From assembly GCA_018712645.1 (NCBI GenBank), contig DVGO01000013.1, positions 62,001 through 126,000 on the forward strand: 64,000 bases of DNA, given 5' to 3'. The position numbers and the translations under genes were made by a program. Of this stretch, positions 51,950-60,422 are shown one piece after another; positions within the stretch are counted from its first letter, which is position 1, and every line of letters starts with the position of its first letter. The notes under the pieces are model-generated. The model was not told where the DNA came from. It saw nothing but the letters and a program-made list of their open reading frames with translations, and searched no databases. The stretch comes from Candidatus Faecousia faecavium. GTDB taxonomy: Bacteria; Bacillota; Clostridia; Oscillospirales; Oscillospiraceae.

Positions 51950-52387
51950 TCAGTTCAGTTTTTCCAGAAGCCGGATTGCCGTTTCGATGGAATCGTAAAG
52001 CTGTTCCCGTTCCTCCGGGGTGAGGGACTGGGTTAGCTTCCGGTCAAAGGCATCTCCAAAGCTGTCCAGGCGGCTGTGCACAAGCTGCTGCCCTTTCTCC
52101 GTGAGCTGTACGTGGATGTGGGTTCGATTTTCCTCACTGATAAACCGCTGAACCAGGCCATCTTCCACCAGCGGGGCCACAGCCCGGGTGGCCTGCTCCT
52201 TGGAGGAACTGATGTGCTGGGCAATCTGGCTCATGGTCAGATTCCCCCGGCGATACAGTGCCATGCAGATGAACAGCTGGGTTTTGGTGTAGCCAAATTC
52301 CTTCAGAAGCGGCACAGACAAAAAGGTTTTGTGAATCAGCGGCATCAGCGCCAGCAATCTCAGTTTCTGGTTTCCATTGTCCTGCAT
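51950..52387 (-). CDS. MarR family transcription regulator
   Basis: This 145-residue protein has a winged helix: LTMSQIAQHISSSKEQATRAVAPLVEDGLVQRFISEENRTHIHVQLTEKGQQLV. The wing DxR pattern is replaced by EENRTH. Flanking helices make the dimer interface. It is divergent from the sodium symporter gene, with a palindrome between them, so that gene is the likely target. GGGAGGGGATCCT precedes the ATG. Confidence 0.9.
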   Translation of the reverse strand: MQDNGNQKLRLLALMPLIHKTFLSVPLLKEFGYTKTQLFICMALYRRGNLTMSQIAQHISSSKEQATRAVAPLVEDGLVQRFISEENRTHIHVQLTEKGQQLVHSRLDSFGDAFDRKLTQSLTPEEREQLYDSIETAIRLLEKLN

Positions 52388-52409
52388 AGGATCCCCTCCC
52401 TATGGTGGA

Positions 52410-52438
52410 ATCATACACCGATTGTTGTAAAAAGTCAA
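52410..52438 (-). promoter_or_regulatory. marR-type gene promoter
   Basis: Minus-strand TTGACT (52438-52433), 17 bp, TATGAT (52415-52410). Confidence 0.75.
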
Positions 52439-52458
52439 TAATAGATGTTTGTTAATAG

Positions 52459-52487
52459 TTGACAATTATCAATAATTATTCTACAAT
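52459..52487 (+). promoter_or_regulatory. Symporter promoter with overlapping palindrome
   Basis: TTGACA (52459-52464), 17 bp, TACAAT (52482-52487). The -35 box is the left half of TTGACAATTATCAA (52459-52472), a near-perfect palindrome of the size MarR dimers bind. Confidence 0.8.
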
Positions 52488-52520
52488 AGGAATACAAGCG
52501 TTTTACAAGGAGGACTGCCT

Positions 52521-53999
52521 ATGCAGATTGAAATGTCAACCATCTTTTTTATCCTGACGGCCGTGATTTGTGGTATCTTCCTGCTGATTTCCTGGAAGGT
52601 GGGGGGAAAGGCCAGTGAGAGCTTTTCTCAGTATGCCATCGGCGGTGCCTCCTTCGGTATGCTGCTGATTTTCTTCAGCCAGTTTGCCAGCATTATGGGC
52701 GTTTCCAACTTTTTCGCCCATGCGGGCAATGCTTATGAGCAGGGCGTGGGGATTTTTGCCTTTATTCTGGGGGAACAGGGGTCGAAGATTTTCTTTGCCC
52801 TGCTGTTGGTAGGTCTTATCGGAAAATTTACCTACAACACCATTCCGGAGATGATTGATGATTTGATTGTCCGGGACAAGCTCACCCGGGCTATGTGCGG
52901 TGTGCTGGCCAGCATCATTATGATCTCCAGCGTGGGCAGCCAGGGCAAGGCCTTTGGCGATCTGTTTGAGGTGTTTACCGGCTTCAGCTCTGTACCCATT
53001 GTGATTTTGTTTTCTGCCATTTTTATTTTCTATACCGTCACCGGCGGCGTGTACAGCGTGGTTTGGACGGACCTGTTCCAGGGAATCCTGTGCCTGGTGG
53101 TGGGCATTGTGTTCTACCTGTTTACCTTCAGCCGGGTGGATTTCAGCCTGGAGGTGCTGCGGACCCGACTGGCGGCGGTGGGGCAGGAGAACCTGCTGAG
53201 TTTTGCGGGAATGGATTGGTGGGGCGCGCTGAATAAGTTTATCACCGGCTTTATCGGGGTGGTATCCTTCCAGGCCTACTGGCAGCGGTGCTTTGGCAGC
53301 AAGAGCGCCAGAACCGCCAAGCGCAGCATGTTCTGGAGCGGTGTGATTTGCCTGGGATTTGTGCTGATGACCGCTATGACTGGCCTGGTCATTATGACCT
53401 ACAACCAGGACCTGAATGCCAACACTGCCATGCCTTGGTTTATGATGAACTGTATGCCGCCGATGATGTGCGCCGCAATTTTCGCTTTGGTACTCTGTGC
53501 CGGTATGTCTACTGCCGATTCCTGCCTGAATTCCTCGGCGGTGCTGATTGTCAATGACGTGATCCACCCCTTCCGCCGGGGAGAATCCGACCGCCAGATG
53601 GTGCATATGGCCAAAATCGTCACGGTGATTGTAGGCGTGATTTCCTGTATCTGCGGCATCTACGCCCAGACCGTACTGTCGCTGCTGAGCAAGGCCTATA
53701 CCATCGCCGGTGTGGGACTGGTTCCGCTGCTGCTGATCGGCATGTTCTGGAAAGAGGAAAAAGGGGAACAGCAAATGGGCAAGCGCAACAGCCGGGTAAC
53801 CCCCTGGGGCGCCCGGTGTGGAATCGTCGCTGGACTGGTGGCTTCCCAGCTTCCGGTGTTTGCCTCCTACAGCGCCATTGCCGGATGTTTGATTTCCAGC
53901 GTGGTCATTGTGGTGGTATCTCTGCTGACCAAGAATGTGCCCATTGAGGCCCGGTTTGCCAGTGCGGGCAACACCCACCATCTTTCCAAACAGGCATAA
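52521..53999 (+). CDS. Sodium:solute symporter family transporter (SSS)
   Basis: This 492-residue membrane protein has about 13 helices in the LeuT-like SSS fold. Family motifs are the unwound first helix region GGASFGMLLIFFSQFASIMG, TGGVYSVVWTDLFQGILCLV (conserved in SSS helix 5-6), and LCAGMSTADSCLNSSAVLIVNDV (sodium-site helix 8). It imports a solute with Na+; the substrate (amino acid, pantothenate or organic acid) cannot be read. CAAGGAGGACTGCCT precedes the ATG. Confidence 0.92.
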   Translation: MQIEMSTIFFILTAVICGIFLLISWKVGGKASESFSQYAIGGASFGMLLIFFSQFASIMGVSNFFAHAGNAYEQGVGIFAFILGEQGSKIFFALLLVGLIGKFTYNTIPEMIDDLIVRDKLTRAMCGVLASIIMISSVGSQGKAFGDLFEVFTGFSSVPIVILFSAIFIFYTVTGGVYSVVWTDLFQGILCLVVGIVFYLFTFSRVDFSLEVLRTRLAAVGQENLLSFAGMDWWGALNKFITGFIGVVSFQAYWQRCFGSKSARTAKRSMFWSGVICLGFVLMTAMTGLVIMTYNQDLNANTAMPWFMMNCMPPMMCAAIFALVLCAGMSTADSCLNSSAVLIVNDVIHPFRRGESDRQMVHMAKIVTVIVGVISCICGIYAQTVLSLLSKAYTIAGVGLVPLLLIGMFWKEEKGEQQMGKRNSRVTPWGARCGIVAGLVASQLPVFASYSAIAGCLISSVVIVVVSLLTKNVPIEARFASAGNTHHLSKQA

Positions 54000-54027
54000 C
54001 ATCCAATCCCAATTCCGGATCAGCCTA

Positions 54028-54057
54028 TGGACGATACGCCCCCTTTTGTGGTATAAT
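54028..54057 (+). promoter_or_regulatory. Promoter of the GTPase-RNase fusion gene
   Basis: TGGACG (54028-54033), 18 bp, TATAAT (54052-54057). The leader would be only about 17 nt. Confidence 0.55.
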
Positions 54058-54080
54058 GCCTTGGATACAAGGACTTTACC

Positions 54081-56630
54081 ATGAAAGGGGGCCATATTTT
54101 GGTGCAACAGACCCTGAAATCCCTGTGTCTGGGCATTCTGGCCCATGTGGACGCAGGCAAAACCACCCTCAGCGAGGCGCTGCTGTATGAAAGCGGCACC
54201 CGCCGAACCCTGGGACGGGTGGATCACGGGGATGCGTACCTGGATACCCACGCCCTGGAACGGGCCAGGGGCATTACCATTTTTTCCAAGCAGGCCATGT
54301 TTTCCACAGAGCACCGGCAGGTGATTCTGGTGGATACCCCGGGACATGTGGACTTTTCCGCCGAAGCCGAGCGCACCATGCCCATTCTGGACTGCGCCGT
54401 GCTGGTCATCAGCGGCACCGACGGCATCCAGGCCCATACGTTGACGCTGTGGCGGCTGCTGGAGCGTTACCAGGTGCCAACCTTTCTGTTCCTGAACAAG
54501 ATGGACTTGCCGGGAAAATCAGAACAGGAGCTGATGGAGCAGCTGCACCAGCAGCTGTCTCCGGCCTGCGTGGCCTTTGGGGAGGATTTTGACGCCATTG
54601 CGGAAAACGCCGCGCTGTGCGATGAAGCCCTGCTGGAAAATTACCTGGAAACTGGCACCGTGACGGAAGGTAACCTTCGGGGGCTGATAGCCAAACGGAA
54701 ACTCTTCCCTTGCTGTTTTGGCTCGGGGCTGAAACTAACAGGGGTGGAGCATCTTCTGTCCGTCCTGGACCGCTACGCACCCCAGATGGAATATGGGGAG
54801 AGTTTTGCCGCCCGGGTGTACAAGATTTCCCGGGACCCCCAGGGCAACCGGCTGACCTGGCTGAAGGTCACCGGCGGCAGCCTGAAAGGGCGGAGCGTGC
54901 TGTCGTATAAAAATCAAAAAGGGGAAGAAAAACAGGAAAAAATCACCCAAATCCGCCTCTATTCCGGGGAGAAGTTCACCCCCGCTGAGGAAGTGAGGGC
55001 AGGTTCCTTGGCGGCGGTGACGGGACTGACGGAGACCTGGGCGGGACTTCCCCTGGGGGCGGAGCCGGACTCCCTGCCGCCGGTGCTGGAACCGGTGATG
55101 ACCTACCGGGTAGGCCTGCCCAAAGGCAGTGACCCGGCGGTGGTGCTGCCCAAGCTGCGCCAGCTGGAGGAAGAGGACCCCCAGCTGCGGCTGCTGCTGG
55201 ATGGCGGGCAGATTCATGTCCAGCTTATGGGCAAGGTACAGCTGGAGATTTTCCAAAGCCTGGTGCGCCAGCGCTTCGGTTCGGATGTAACCTTGGAAGA
55301 CCGGCGGATTTTCTACAAGGAAACCATTGCCGACACCGTGGAGGGTGTGGGACATTTTGAGCCCCTGCGCCACTATGCCGAGACCCACCTGCTGCTACAG
55401 CCCTTGCCCCGGGGCAGGGGACTGGTATTTGACACGGTTTGTCCCACGGACGTGCTGGATGTGAACTATCAGAAATTGATTCTGACCCATCTGGAAGAAA
55501 AGGTCCACCGGGGCGTGCTTACCGGCTCTCCCATTACGGATATGAAAATCACCCTGCTGGTGGGAAAAGCCCACTTAAAGCACACCGAAGGCGGAGACTT
55601 CCGCCAGGCAACCTACCGGGCGGTGCGCCAGGGACTGATGCAGGCAAAGTCCATATTGCTGGAACCCTGGTACGATCTGGTGCTGACCCTGCCCACACCC
55701 CAGGTGGGGCGGGCCATTACCGACCTGCGGGCCATGTCCGGGGAAGTGGAGCCGCCGGAGCAAAGCGGCACCTTGTCCACCCTGAAGGGCCAGGTCCCGG
55801 CGGCGGAGCTGAAAGACTATGCCGAAACCCTGGCAGCCTACACCCAGGGCCAGGGACGGCTGCAAGTGACGCTTCACGGCTATGCCCCCTGCCACAATAC
55901 CGATCAGGTGGTGTCCCAGCTGGGCTACGACCCGGAGGCAGATTTGGACAATACCCCGGACTCGGTATTCTGCGCCCACGGAGCGGGCTTCAATGTCAAA
56001 TGGGATCAGGTCAAGGAGTATATGCACCTGGACAGCGGCCTGAAAAAAGAGGAAAAACCCCAGATTATCACCCGTAACCTTGCCCTGGAAGACAAGGAAC
56101 TGGAGAAAATCTTGCAGCGGGAGTTCGGAAACCGTACGACCACCTTATACCGTCCTCCGGTGAACCGCCCGGCCACTGAGGAAATCCCCATCCGCCCGCC
56201 CAAGCAGAAGTATCTGATGGTGGACGGCTACAACATGATTTTTGCCTGGGAGGAGCTGAAAGAGCTGGCCCGGGAGGATCTGGACGCTGCCCGGCGCAGG
56301 CTCTGCGATTTGCTCAGCAGCTATGCCGGATTTACCAAGTGCCCCTTGGTTGTGGTATTTGACGGCTACAAACAGAAGGGAAATCCCGGAGAAAAGGGAC
56401 AATTTCACAACATTCAGGTGGTCTACACCAAAGAAGGGGAGACGGCGGACGCTTACATGGAAGCCCTGGCCCACGAAATCGGCAGCGGCTATGCCCTGCG
56501 GGTGGCCACCTCCGACGGCCTGGTGCAGCTGTCCAGCCTGGGCAGCGGCGCTCTGCGGATGTCCGCCCGGGAGCTGGAACAGGAAGTTCAGCTGACCCGG
56601 AAAGAAATGGGCAAGCACTTCCACAAATAA
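54081..56630 (+). CDS. Tet(M)/EF-G-like translational GTPase fused to a NYN (YacP/Rae1-like) RNase domain
   Basis: The protein has 849 residues. Residues 1 to about 640 are a full translational GTPase of the ribosomal-protection branch: P-loop HVDAGKTTL (22-30), switch I ARGITIF, DTPGHVDF (D85), NKMD (from N139), then domain II and the EF-G-like domains III-V. A linker of roughly 70 residues leads to a C-terminal NYN_YacP domain (about 710-845) with MVDGYNMI (D715), KEGETADAYME (D790) and VATSDG (D812), the acidic site of Rae1. Rae1 of B. subtilis is a separate protein that cuts mRNA in the ribosomal A site. The start may instead be TTG 54099 or GTG 54102. Monocistronic. Confidence 0.92.
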   Translation: MKGGHILVQQTLKSLCLGILAHVDAGKTTLSEALLYESGTRRTLGRVDHGDAYLDTHALERARGITIFSKQAMFSTEHRQVILVDTPGHVDFSAEAERTMPILDCAVLVISGTDGIQAHTLTLWRLLERYQVPTFLFLNKMDLPGKSEQELMEQLHQQLSPACVAFGEDFDAIAENAALCDEALLENYLETGTVTEGNLRGLIAKRKLFPCCFGSGLKLTGVEHLLSVLDRYAPQMEYGESFAARVYKISRDPQGNRLTWLKVTGGSLKGRSVLSYKNQKGEEKQEKITQIRLYSGEKFTPAEEVRAGSLAAVTGLTETWAGLPLGAEPDSLPPVLEPVMTYRVGLPKGSDPAVVLPKLRQLEEEDPQLRLLLDGGQIHVQLMGKVQLEIFQSLVRQRFGSDVTLEDRRIFYKETIADTVEGVGHFEPLRHYAETHLLLQPLPRGRGLVFDTVCPTDVLDVNYQKLILTHLEEKVHRGVLTGSPITDMKITLLVGKAHLKHTEGGDFRQATYRAVRQGLMQAKSILLEPWYDLVLTLPTPQVGRAITDLRAMSGEVEPPEQSGTLSTLKGQVPAAELKDYAETLAAYTQGQGRLQVTLHGYAPCHNTDQVVSQLGYDPEADLDNTPDSVFCAHGAGFNVKWDQVKEYMHLDSGLKKEEKPQIITRNLALEDKELEKILQREFGNRTTTLYRPPVNRPATEEIPIRPPKQKYLMVDGYNMIFAWEELKELAREDLDAARRRLCDLLSSYAGFTKCPLVVVFDGYKQKGNPGEKGQFHNIQVVYTKEGETADAYMEALAHEIGSGYALRVATSDGLVQLSSLGSGALRMSARELEQEVQLTRKEMGKHFHK

Positions 56631-56720
56631 TGGAAAAACCGGAAAAACTTACATAACGCTCTTCCTATTTCCTCCAGGTTATTGTATAATAGAAAATCAT
56701 ATCTGAAGGAGGCGCTGTCC

Positions 56721-57176
56721 GTGAGTCACATCCCCACATCCGATGACCCCAAAATTCAGGCCCATCTTGAGAAAGCTGCCAAGCATGACCGCAGAGTGGA
56801 ACATGTTTTCCGCCGGATTCTGCGGATTATGGAGCAGGTCATTGCGGGTATCACTGTCATTGCCCTGCTGGGTGCATTGGGAATTGAAGTTTTCCACATG
56901 TTCACCAACGAAGCGTATTTTGCCGATGTCAATTACATGCTGCACAACCTGCTGGCTATTGTGGTGGGCTTGGAATTTGTGCGAATGCTGATGGACACCA
57001 CTCCTGCCAATATTCTGGAAGTGCTCACCGTGGCCATTACCCGCCATGTGATTCTGAGCCACGACGACCCCTGGAGCAACATCGCCTGCATTGCCTGCAT
57101 TGCCGGCCTGTTTGCCATCCGCCGCTTCCTCATCCGCCGCAGCGAACTGCAGGAAGAAATGGTGGAAAACGACTGA
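56721..57176 (+). CDS. PsiE-like membrane protein
   Basis: This 151-residue protein has a polar N-terminus (about 35 residues) and four membrane helices. It matches the phosphate-starvation-inducible PsiE family (EQVIAGITVIALLGALGIEV, LHNLLAIVVGLEFVRMLMDTTP, ILEVLTVAITRHVIL), whose role is unknown. The GTG at 56721 is used because GAAGGAGG lies eight bases upstream. A TATAAT (56685-56690) marks a probable promoter. Confidence 0.82.
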   Translation: MSHIPTSDDPKIQAHLEKAAKHDRRVEHVFRRILRIMEQVIAGITVIALLGALGIEVFHMFTNEAYFADVNYMLHNLLAIVVGLEFVRMLMDTTPANILEVLTVAITRHVILSHDDPWSNIACIACIAGLFAIRRFLIRRSELQEEMVEND

Positions 57177-57197
57177 ACATCCCTCTTTTCCAAACCA

Positions 57198-57236
57198 AAA
57201 GCGCTTAGAGAGCAGAATTTGCTTTCTAAGCGCTTT
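57198..57236. terminator. Bidirectional terminator after the psiE-like gene
   Basis: AAAGCGCTTAGA pairs with TCTAAGCGCTTT around a 15-nt loop that itself can pair. ATTTTTT follows on the plus strand. Confidence 0.85.
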
Positions 57237-57238
57237 GC

Positions 57239-57817
57239 TTATTTTTTGGATTCGTTGTCCGGCATTTCCGGGCACTGGCCGAAGGCTTTCAGCGCAGCCA
57301 ACAGTTCCTTTTGATCCACTGTATAGCCCAAATATTGCAGGCTGCCCCATTTTTCATGCATTGGCGGCAGAAAGAGCAGAAATACACTGGTCATGGGATG
57401 AAAGAGCAGGCAATATGCGTCGGTTGTCCAGATTTCGTTATATGTTCTGCCTTTCCTATCGATCAGAATGCCAGGGCCATATATCGGGGATATTCCGGAA
57501 AAACCGAATATGGGGCTGCGGTTTTCACAATACTGGACGGTTAACTCCTCCCATTTGAATTTCCGCCGGAACCCCCAGATGCTGTAGCAGCAGCCCTCTT
57601 CGTCCAAGGTAATGGTTCGGCTGAAATACAATGGTATGCCGATCATCAGCAGCAACAGGATGCCCCACAGAATCGTACCCATCAAAATCGACAGAGGATA
57701 CACGCTATCCATGGTGTCCGCAGCCAAAAGGTTTTGATACAGCGACCAAAGGCCCCTAAGGGGCAGGGGAAGCAGAAAAAGAAGCGCATGAAACCCCCTG
57801 TGACCTTGGATTTTCAT
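57239..57817 (-). CDS. Hypothetical two-helix membrane protein
   Basis: This 192-residue protein has two N-terminal membrane helices (about 12-30 and 42-66), then a beta-rich soluble domain (RTITLDEEGCCYSIWGFRRKFKWEELTVQYCEN) resembling bacterial PH-like domains of YcxB/YdbT type, and an acidic tail. The ATG at 57817 follows AGGAGGGTTCCT. It lies 58 bp after thrB without an evident terminator and may share that transcript, though no link to threonine synthesis is visible. Confidence 0.68.
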   Translation of the reverse strand: MKIQGHRGFHALLFLLPLPLRGLWSLYQNLLAADTMDSVYPLSILMGTILWGILLLLMIGIPLYFSRTITLDEEGCCYSIWGFRRKFKWEELTVQYCENRSPIFGFSGISPIYGPGILIDRKGRTYNEIWTTDAYCLLFHPMTSVFLLFLPPMHEKWGSLQYLGYTVDQKELLAALKAFGQCPEMPDNESKK

Positions 57818-57875
57818 AGGAACCCTCCTGTCTTGGGAAACCAACCGTATCGATGGCAAAATGGACGGCCTTTTC

Positions 57876-58766
57876 TTACTCCTGGGCAATCACATGGGCG
57901 CCCTGGAATTCCACATGCAGCGGAATCATCTGCCAAGTGTGCTCCGTGATGCTGTCCAGCTTTTTGGCCAGCTTTTCTTCCAGCCGGGAGTCCTGGGTGA
58001 TGCACAGCAGGGTGGGGCCGGCGCCGCTGAGGCAGAATCCGGCACCGGTGGTGCGAACCAGAGCCTCAATTTTTTCGTAGTCGGGAATCAGCTTTTTCCG
58101 GTAGTTCTGGTGGAGCCGATCCTGCATGGCGTTGCGCAGCAGCTTTTCGTCTCCCAACTCCAGGGCCTTCAGCACAAGAGCGCCGTGGGAGATGTTGTAG
58201 ATGGCGTCGGAGCGGTTGATCTGCTCCGGCAAAACGCTTCTTGCCAGGGAAGTGGACAGGTTGAAGTCCGGCACCAGGGCCAGAAATTCCCAGTCCGGGT
58301 GCAGAGGAAAGCTGACGGACACCGGCAGACCGCTGTCTACCATGGAGGCGGTGAGGCCGCCGTAAAAGGCTGGGGCCAGGTTGTCCGGGTGGCCTTCCAT
58401 GGCGTTGGTGATGTTCAGCAGGCCCTGGGTAGACAGCTTGTTGCCCCGCAGCACGTTGGCGCCCATGGCTCCGGCCACCAGCAAAGCGGCGGAGGAGCCA
58501 AGGCCCCGGCAGATGGGGATGTGGGCATCAATGTGGATTTTTACGCCCCGGACTTCCTCACTCATGGTATTCAGCACGGCGCAGTAGGAGGTGTATGCCA
58601 GGTTGTCCGGGCCGGTGAATTCTTCGTCGCAGCCGGTGATTTCCAGACCGGCTTCCGTCTCTTCAAAGGTAACGTCGGTGTACAGGCTCAGGGCGCAGCC
58701 GAAGGCGTCAAAGCCGGGGCCTAAGTTCGCGGTGGTAGCGGGTACGCGGATGGTAACTCGTTTCAT
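57876..58766 (-). CDS. thrB: Homoserine kinase
   Basis: This 296-residue GHMP kinase phosphorylates homoserine. The N-terminal VPATTANLGPGFDAFG (8-23) and the ATP loop PICRGLGSSAALLVAGAMGAN are intact, as is the C-terminal GAGFCLSGAGPTLL glycine-rich motif. I chose the ATG at 58766 (MKRVTIRVP). An in-frame TTG six codons upstream also exists. It follows thrC by 25 bp, so both kinase and synthase steps are in one operon. Confidence 0.95.
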   Translation of the reverse strand: MKRVTIRVPATTANLGPGFDAFGCALSLYTDVTFEETEAGLEITGCDEEFTGPDNLAYTSYCAVLNTMSEEVRGVKIHIDAHIPICRGLGSSAALLVAGAMGANVLRGNKLSTQGLLNITNAMEGHPDNLAPAFYGGLTASMVDSGLPVSVSFPLHPDWEFLALVPDFNLSTSLARSVLPEQINRSDAIYNISHGALVLKALELGDEKLLRNAMQDRLHQNYRKKLIPDYEKIEALVRTTGAGFCLSGAGPTLLCITQDSRLEEKLAKKLDSITEHTWQMIPLHVEFQGAHVIAQE

Positions 58767-58791
58767 ATTCTCTGGTTTCTCCAATGGTTTT

Positions 58792-60237
58792 TTACAGATT
58801 CAGCACGAAAGAGAGCATATCCTCTTTGTTGATGACTCCGGTGTGCTTTTCCGGCTTGCCTTCCAGGCTGGACAGGTTCTTGGGGGTGGGGACGCCGGTG
58901 AGGGTTTCCAGGCGCTTCATCTGCTCAAACTCGCTGCCGGTTACATCGCCGCCAATGGCTTTCAGCACAGCTGCCGGGAACTTGTAGGGGGAGGCGGTGG
59001 ACAGCACCACCATGGGACGGTTGTCGCCGGTGGAGTTGACATAATCTTCTGCGGCGGCCCAGCCGGAAGCGGTATGGGGATCGCACAGATAGCCGAACTC
59101 CCGGTATACCCGGCCCATAATTTCCTCTGCCCGGGCATCGTCACAGTAGGCGGCCCAGAACAGGGACTGGATTTTCTCCAAAAGCTGGGCAGGAACGGTA
59201 TAAGACCCTTCCTGGTTCAGCTGCCGCATCAAGTCGGACACCAGGGACGCATCCCCGGACAGCAGGTACAGAAGCCGCTCTAAGTTGGAGGAAACCAGAA
59301 TGTCCATGGACGGGGAGGTGGTTTTCAGCAGGGGGCGCAGCCGGTCATAGGTGCCGGTGCGGATGAAGTCCGTCAGCACGTTGTTGGCGTTGGAGGCGCA
59401 GATCAGCCGTCCCACAGGCAGACCCAGCAGCTTTGCCAGGTACCCGGCCAGAATGTCGCCAAAATTGCCGGTGGGAACGGAGAAGTTCACTTCCTGCCCC
59501 ATGGAAATCACCCCGGCGTCCAGAAGATCCCGGTAGGAGCGGAAATAGTACATAATCTGAGGTGCCAGCCGTCCGATGTTGATGGAGTTGGCGGAGGACA
59601 GGCGATAGGGAAGGTCTTTTCCCTGACAGGCGGCGAAGATGTTCTTCACTCCGGTCTGGGCGTCGTCAAAATTGCCCCGAACGGCGCACACGGTTACGTT
59701 GCTGCCCTCCTGGGTCACCATCTGGGCCCGCTGCACCTGAGATACGCCGCCATCTGGATAAAATACACAAATCCGGATGCCCGGCACATCGTGGAAGCCC
59801 TCCAGAGCGGCCTTACCGGTATCGCCGGAGGTGGCGGTGAGAATCAGAATATCCTCTTTCACACCCTTTACATCCTTGGCGGCGGTGAGCAGCTGGGGCA
59901 GCATGGACAGGGCCACATCTTTGAATGCAGAGGTGGGGCCCCGGAACAGTTCCAATACCTGGAAGGGACCGACGGATACGGTGGGCGTTAAGTCTTCTGT
60001 TTCAAATTTGCCGGTATAAGCCCGGTTTACCAGGGTTTTCATATCCGGAATGTCTGGCAGCAGAGCCGACAGAATCTGGGTGGCCATGTCCTGGCTGGAG
60101 CCGGTCAAGCAGGCTTTCCAGTCAAAGCTGGGGATGGATTGGGGCATGTACAGTCCCCCGTCGGGGGCCAGACCTTCCAGAACGGCCTGGGCGCTGTCTG
60201 CACGATGGTTTTCGCTGCGGGTGGAATGGTATAACAT
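58792..60237 (-). CDS. thrC: Threonine synthase
   Basis: This 481-residue PLP enzyme converts O-phosphohomoserine to threonine. It has the N-terminal YHSTR, the PLP lysine in FRGPTSAFKDVALS (K106), and the phosphate-binding TATSGDTGKAALEGF. The length and SIPSFDW-type N-terminus fit the class I (fungal/Gram-negative-like) threonine synthases. CAGGAGGCCGTT precedes the ATG. Confidence 0.96.
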   Translation of the reverse strand: MLYHSTRSENHRADSAQAVLEGLAPDGGLYMPQSIPSFDWKACLTGSSQDMATQILSALLPDIPDMKTLVNRAYTGKFETEDLTPTVSVGPFQVLELFRGPTSAFKDVALSMLPQLLTAAKDVKGVKEDILILTATSGDTGKAALEGFHDVPGIRICVFYPDGGVSQVQRAQMVTQEGSNVTVCAVRGNFDDAQTGVKNIFAACQGKDLPYRLSSANSINIGRLAPQIMYYFRSYRDLLDAGVISMGQEVNFSVPTGNFGDILAGYLAKLLGLPVGRLICASNANNVLTDFIRTGTYDRLRPLLKTTSPSMDILVSSNLERLLYLLSGDASLVSDLMRQLNQEGSYTVPAQLLEKIQSLFWAAYCDDARAEEIMGRVYREFGYLCDPHTASGWAAAEDYVNSTGDNRPMVVLSTASPYKFPAAVLKAIGGDVTGSEFEQMKRLETLTGVPTPKNLSSLEGKPEKHTGVINKEDMLSFVLNL

Positions 60238-60319
60238 AACGGCCTCCTGAATTGTTTTCTTTTTACTAATTGCACAAAAAGACGAAAATTCAAGGCGAAT
60301 CCTTGGCTTTTTGGTGTAA

Positions 60320-60348
60320 TTGAAATTTGAGCAGGTATATGATATACT
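60320..60348 (+). promoter_or_regulatory. Promoter of hom-ask-asd
   Basis: TTGAAA (60320-60325), 17 bp, TATACT (60343-60348). Upstream CAAGG/CCTTG with CTTTTT (60290-60312) could be a small terminator. The 75-nt leader shows no obvious attenuator. Confidence 0.75.
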
Positions 60349-60422
60349 GTTTTTCGTAAAAAAGCAAGTGTTTTCGAGCTGGACACATCTGTTTTTATTT
60401 TTGGATTTACGGAGGATGCGTT

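Noticed and set aside
54081..56630. Tetracycline resistance gene
   Set aside because: The GTPase is of the ribosomal-protection type but carries a C-terminal RNase-like domain and lies in core chromosome without mobile signatures. A resistance role is not supported.
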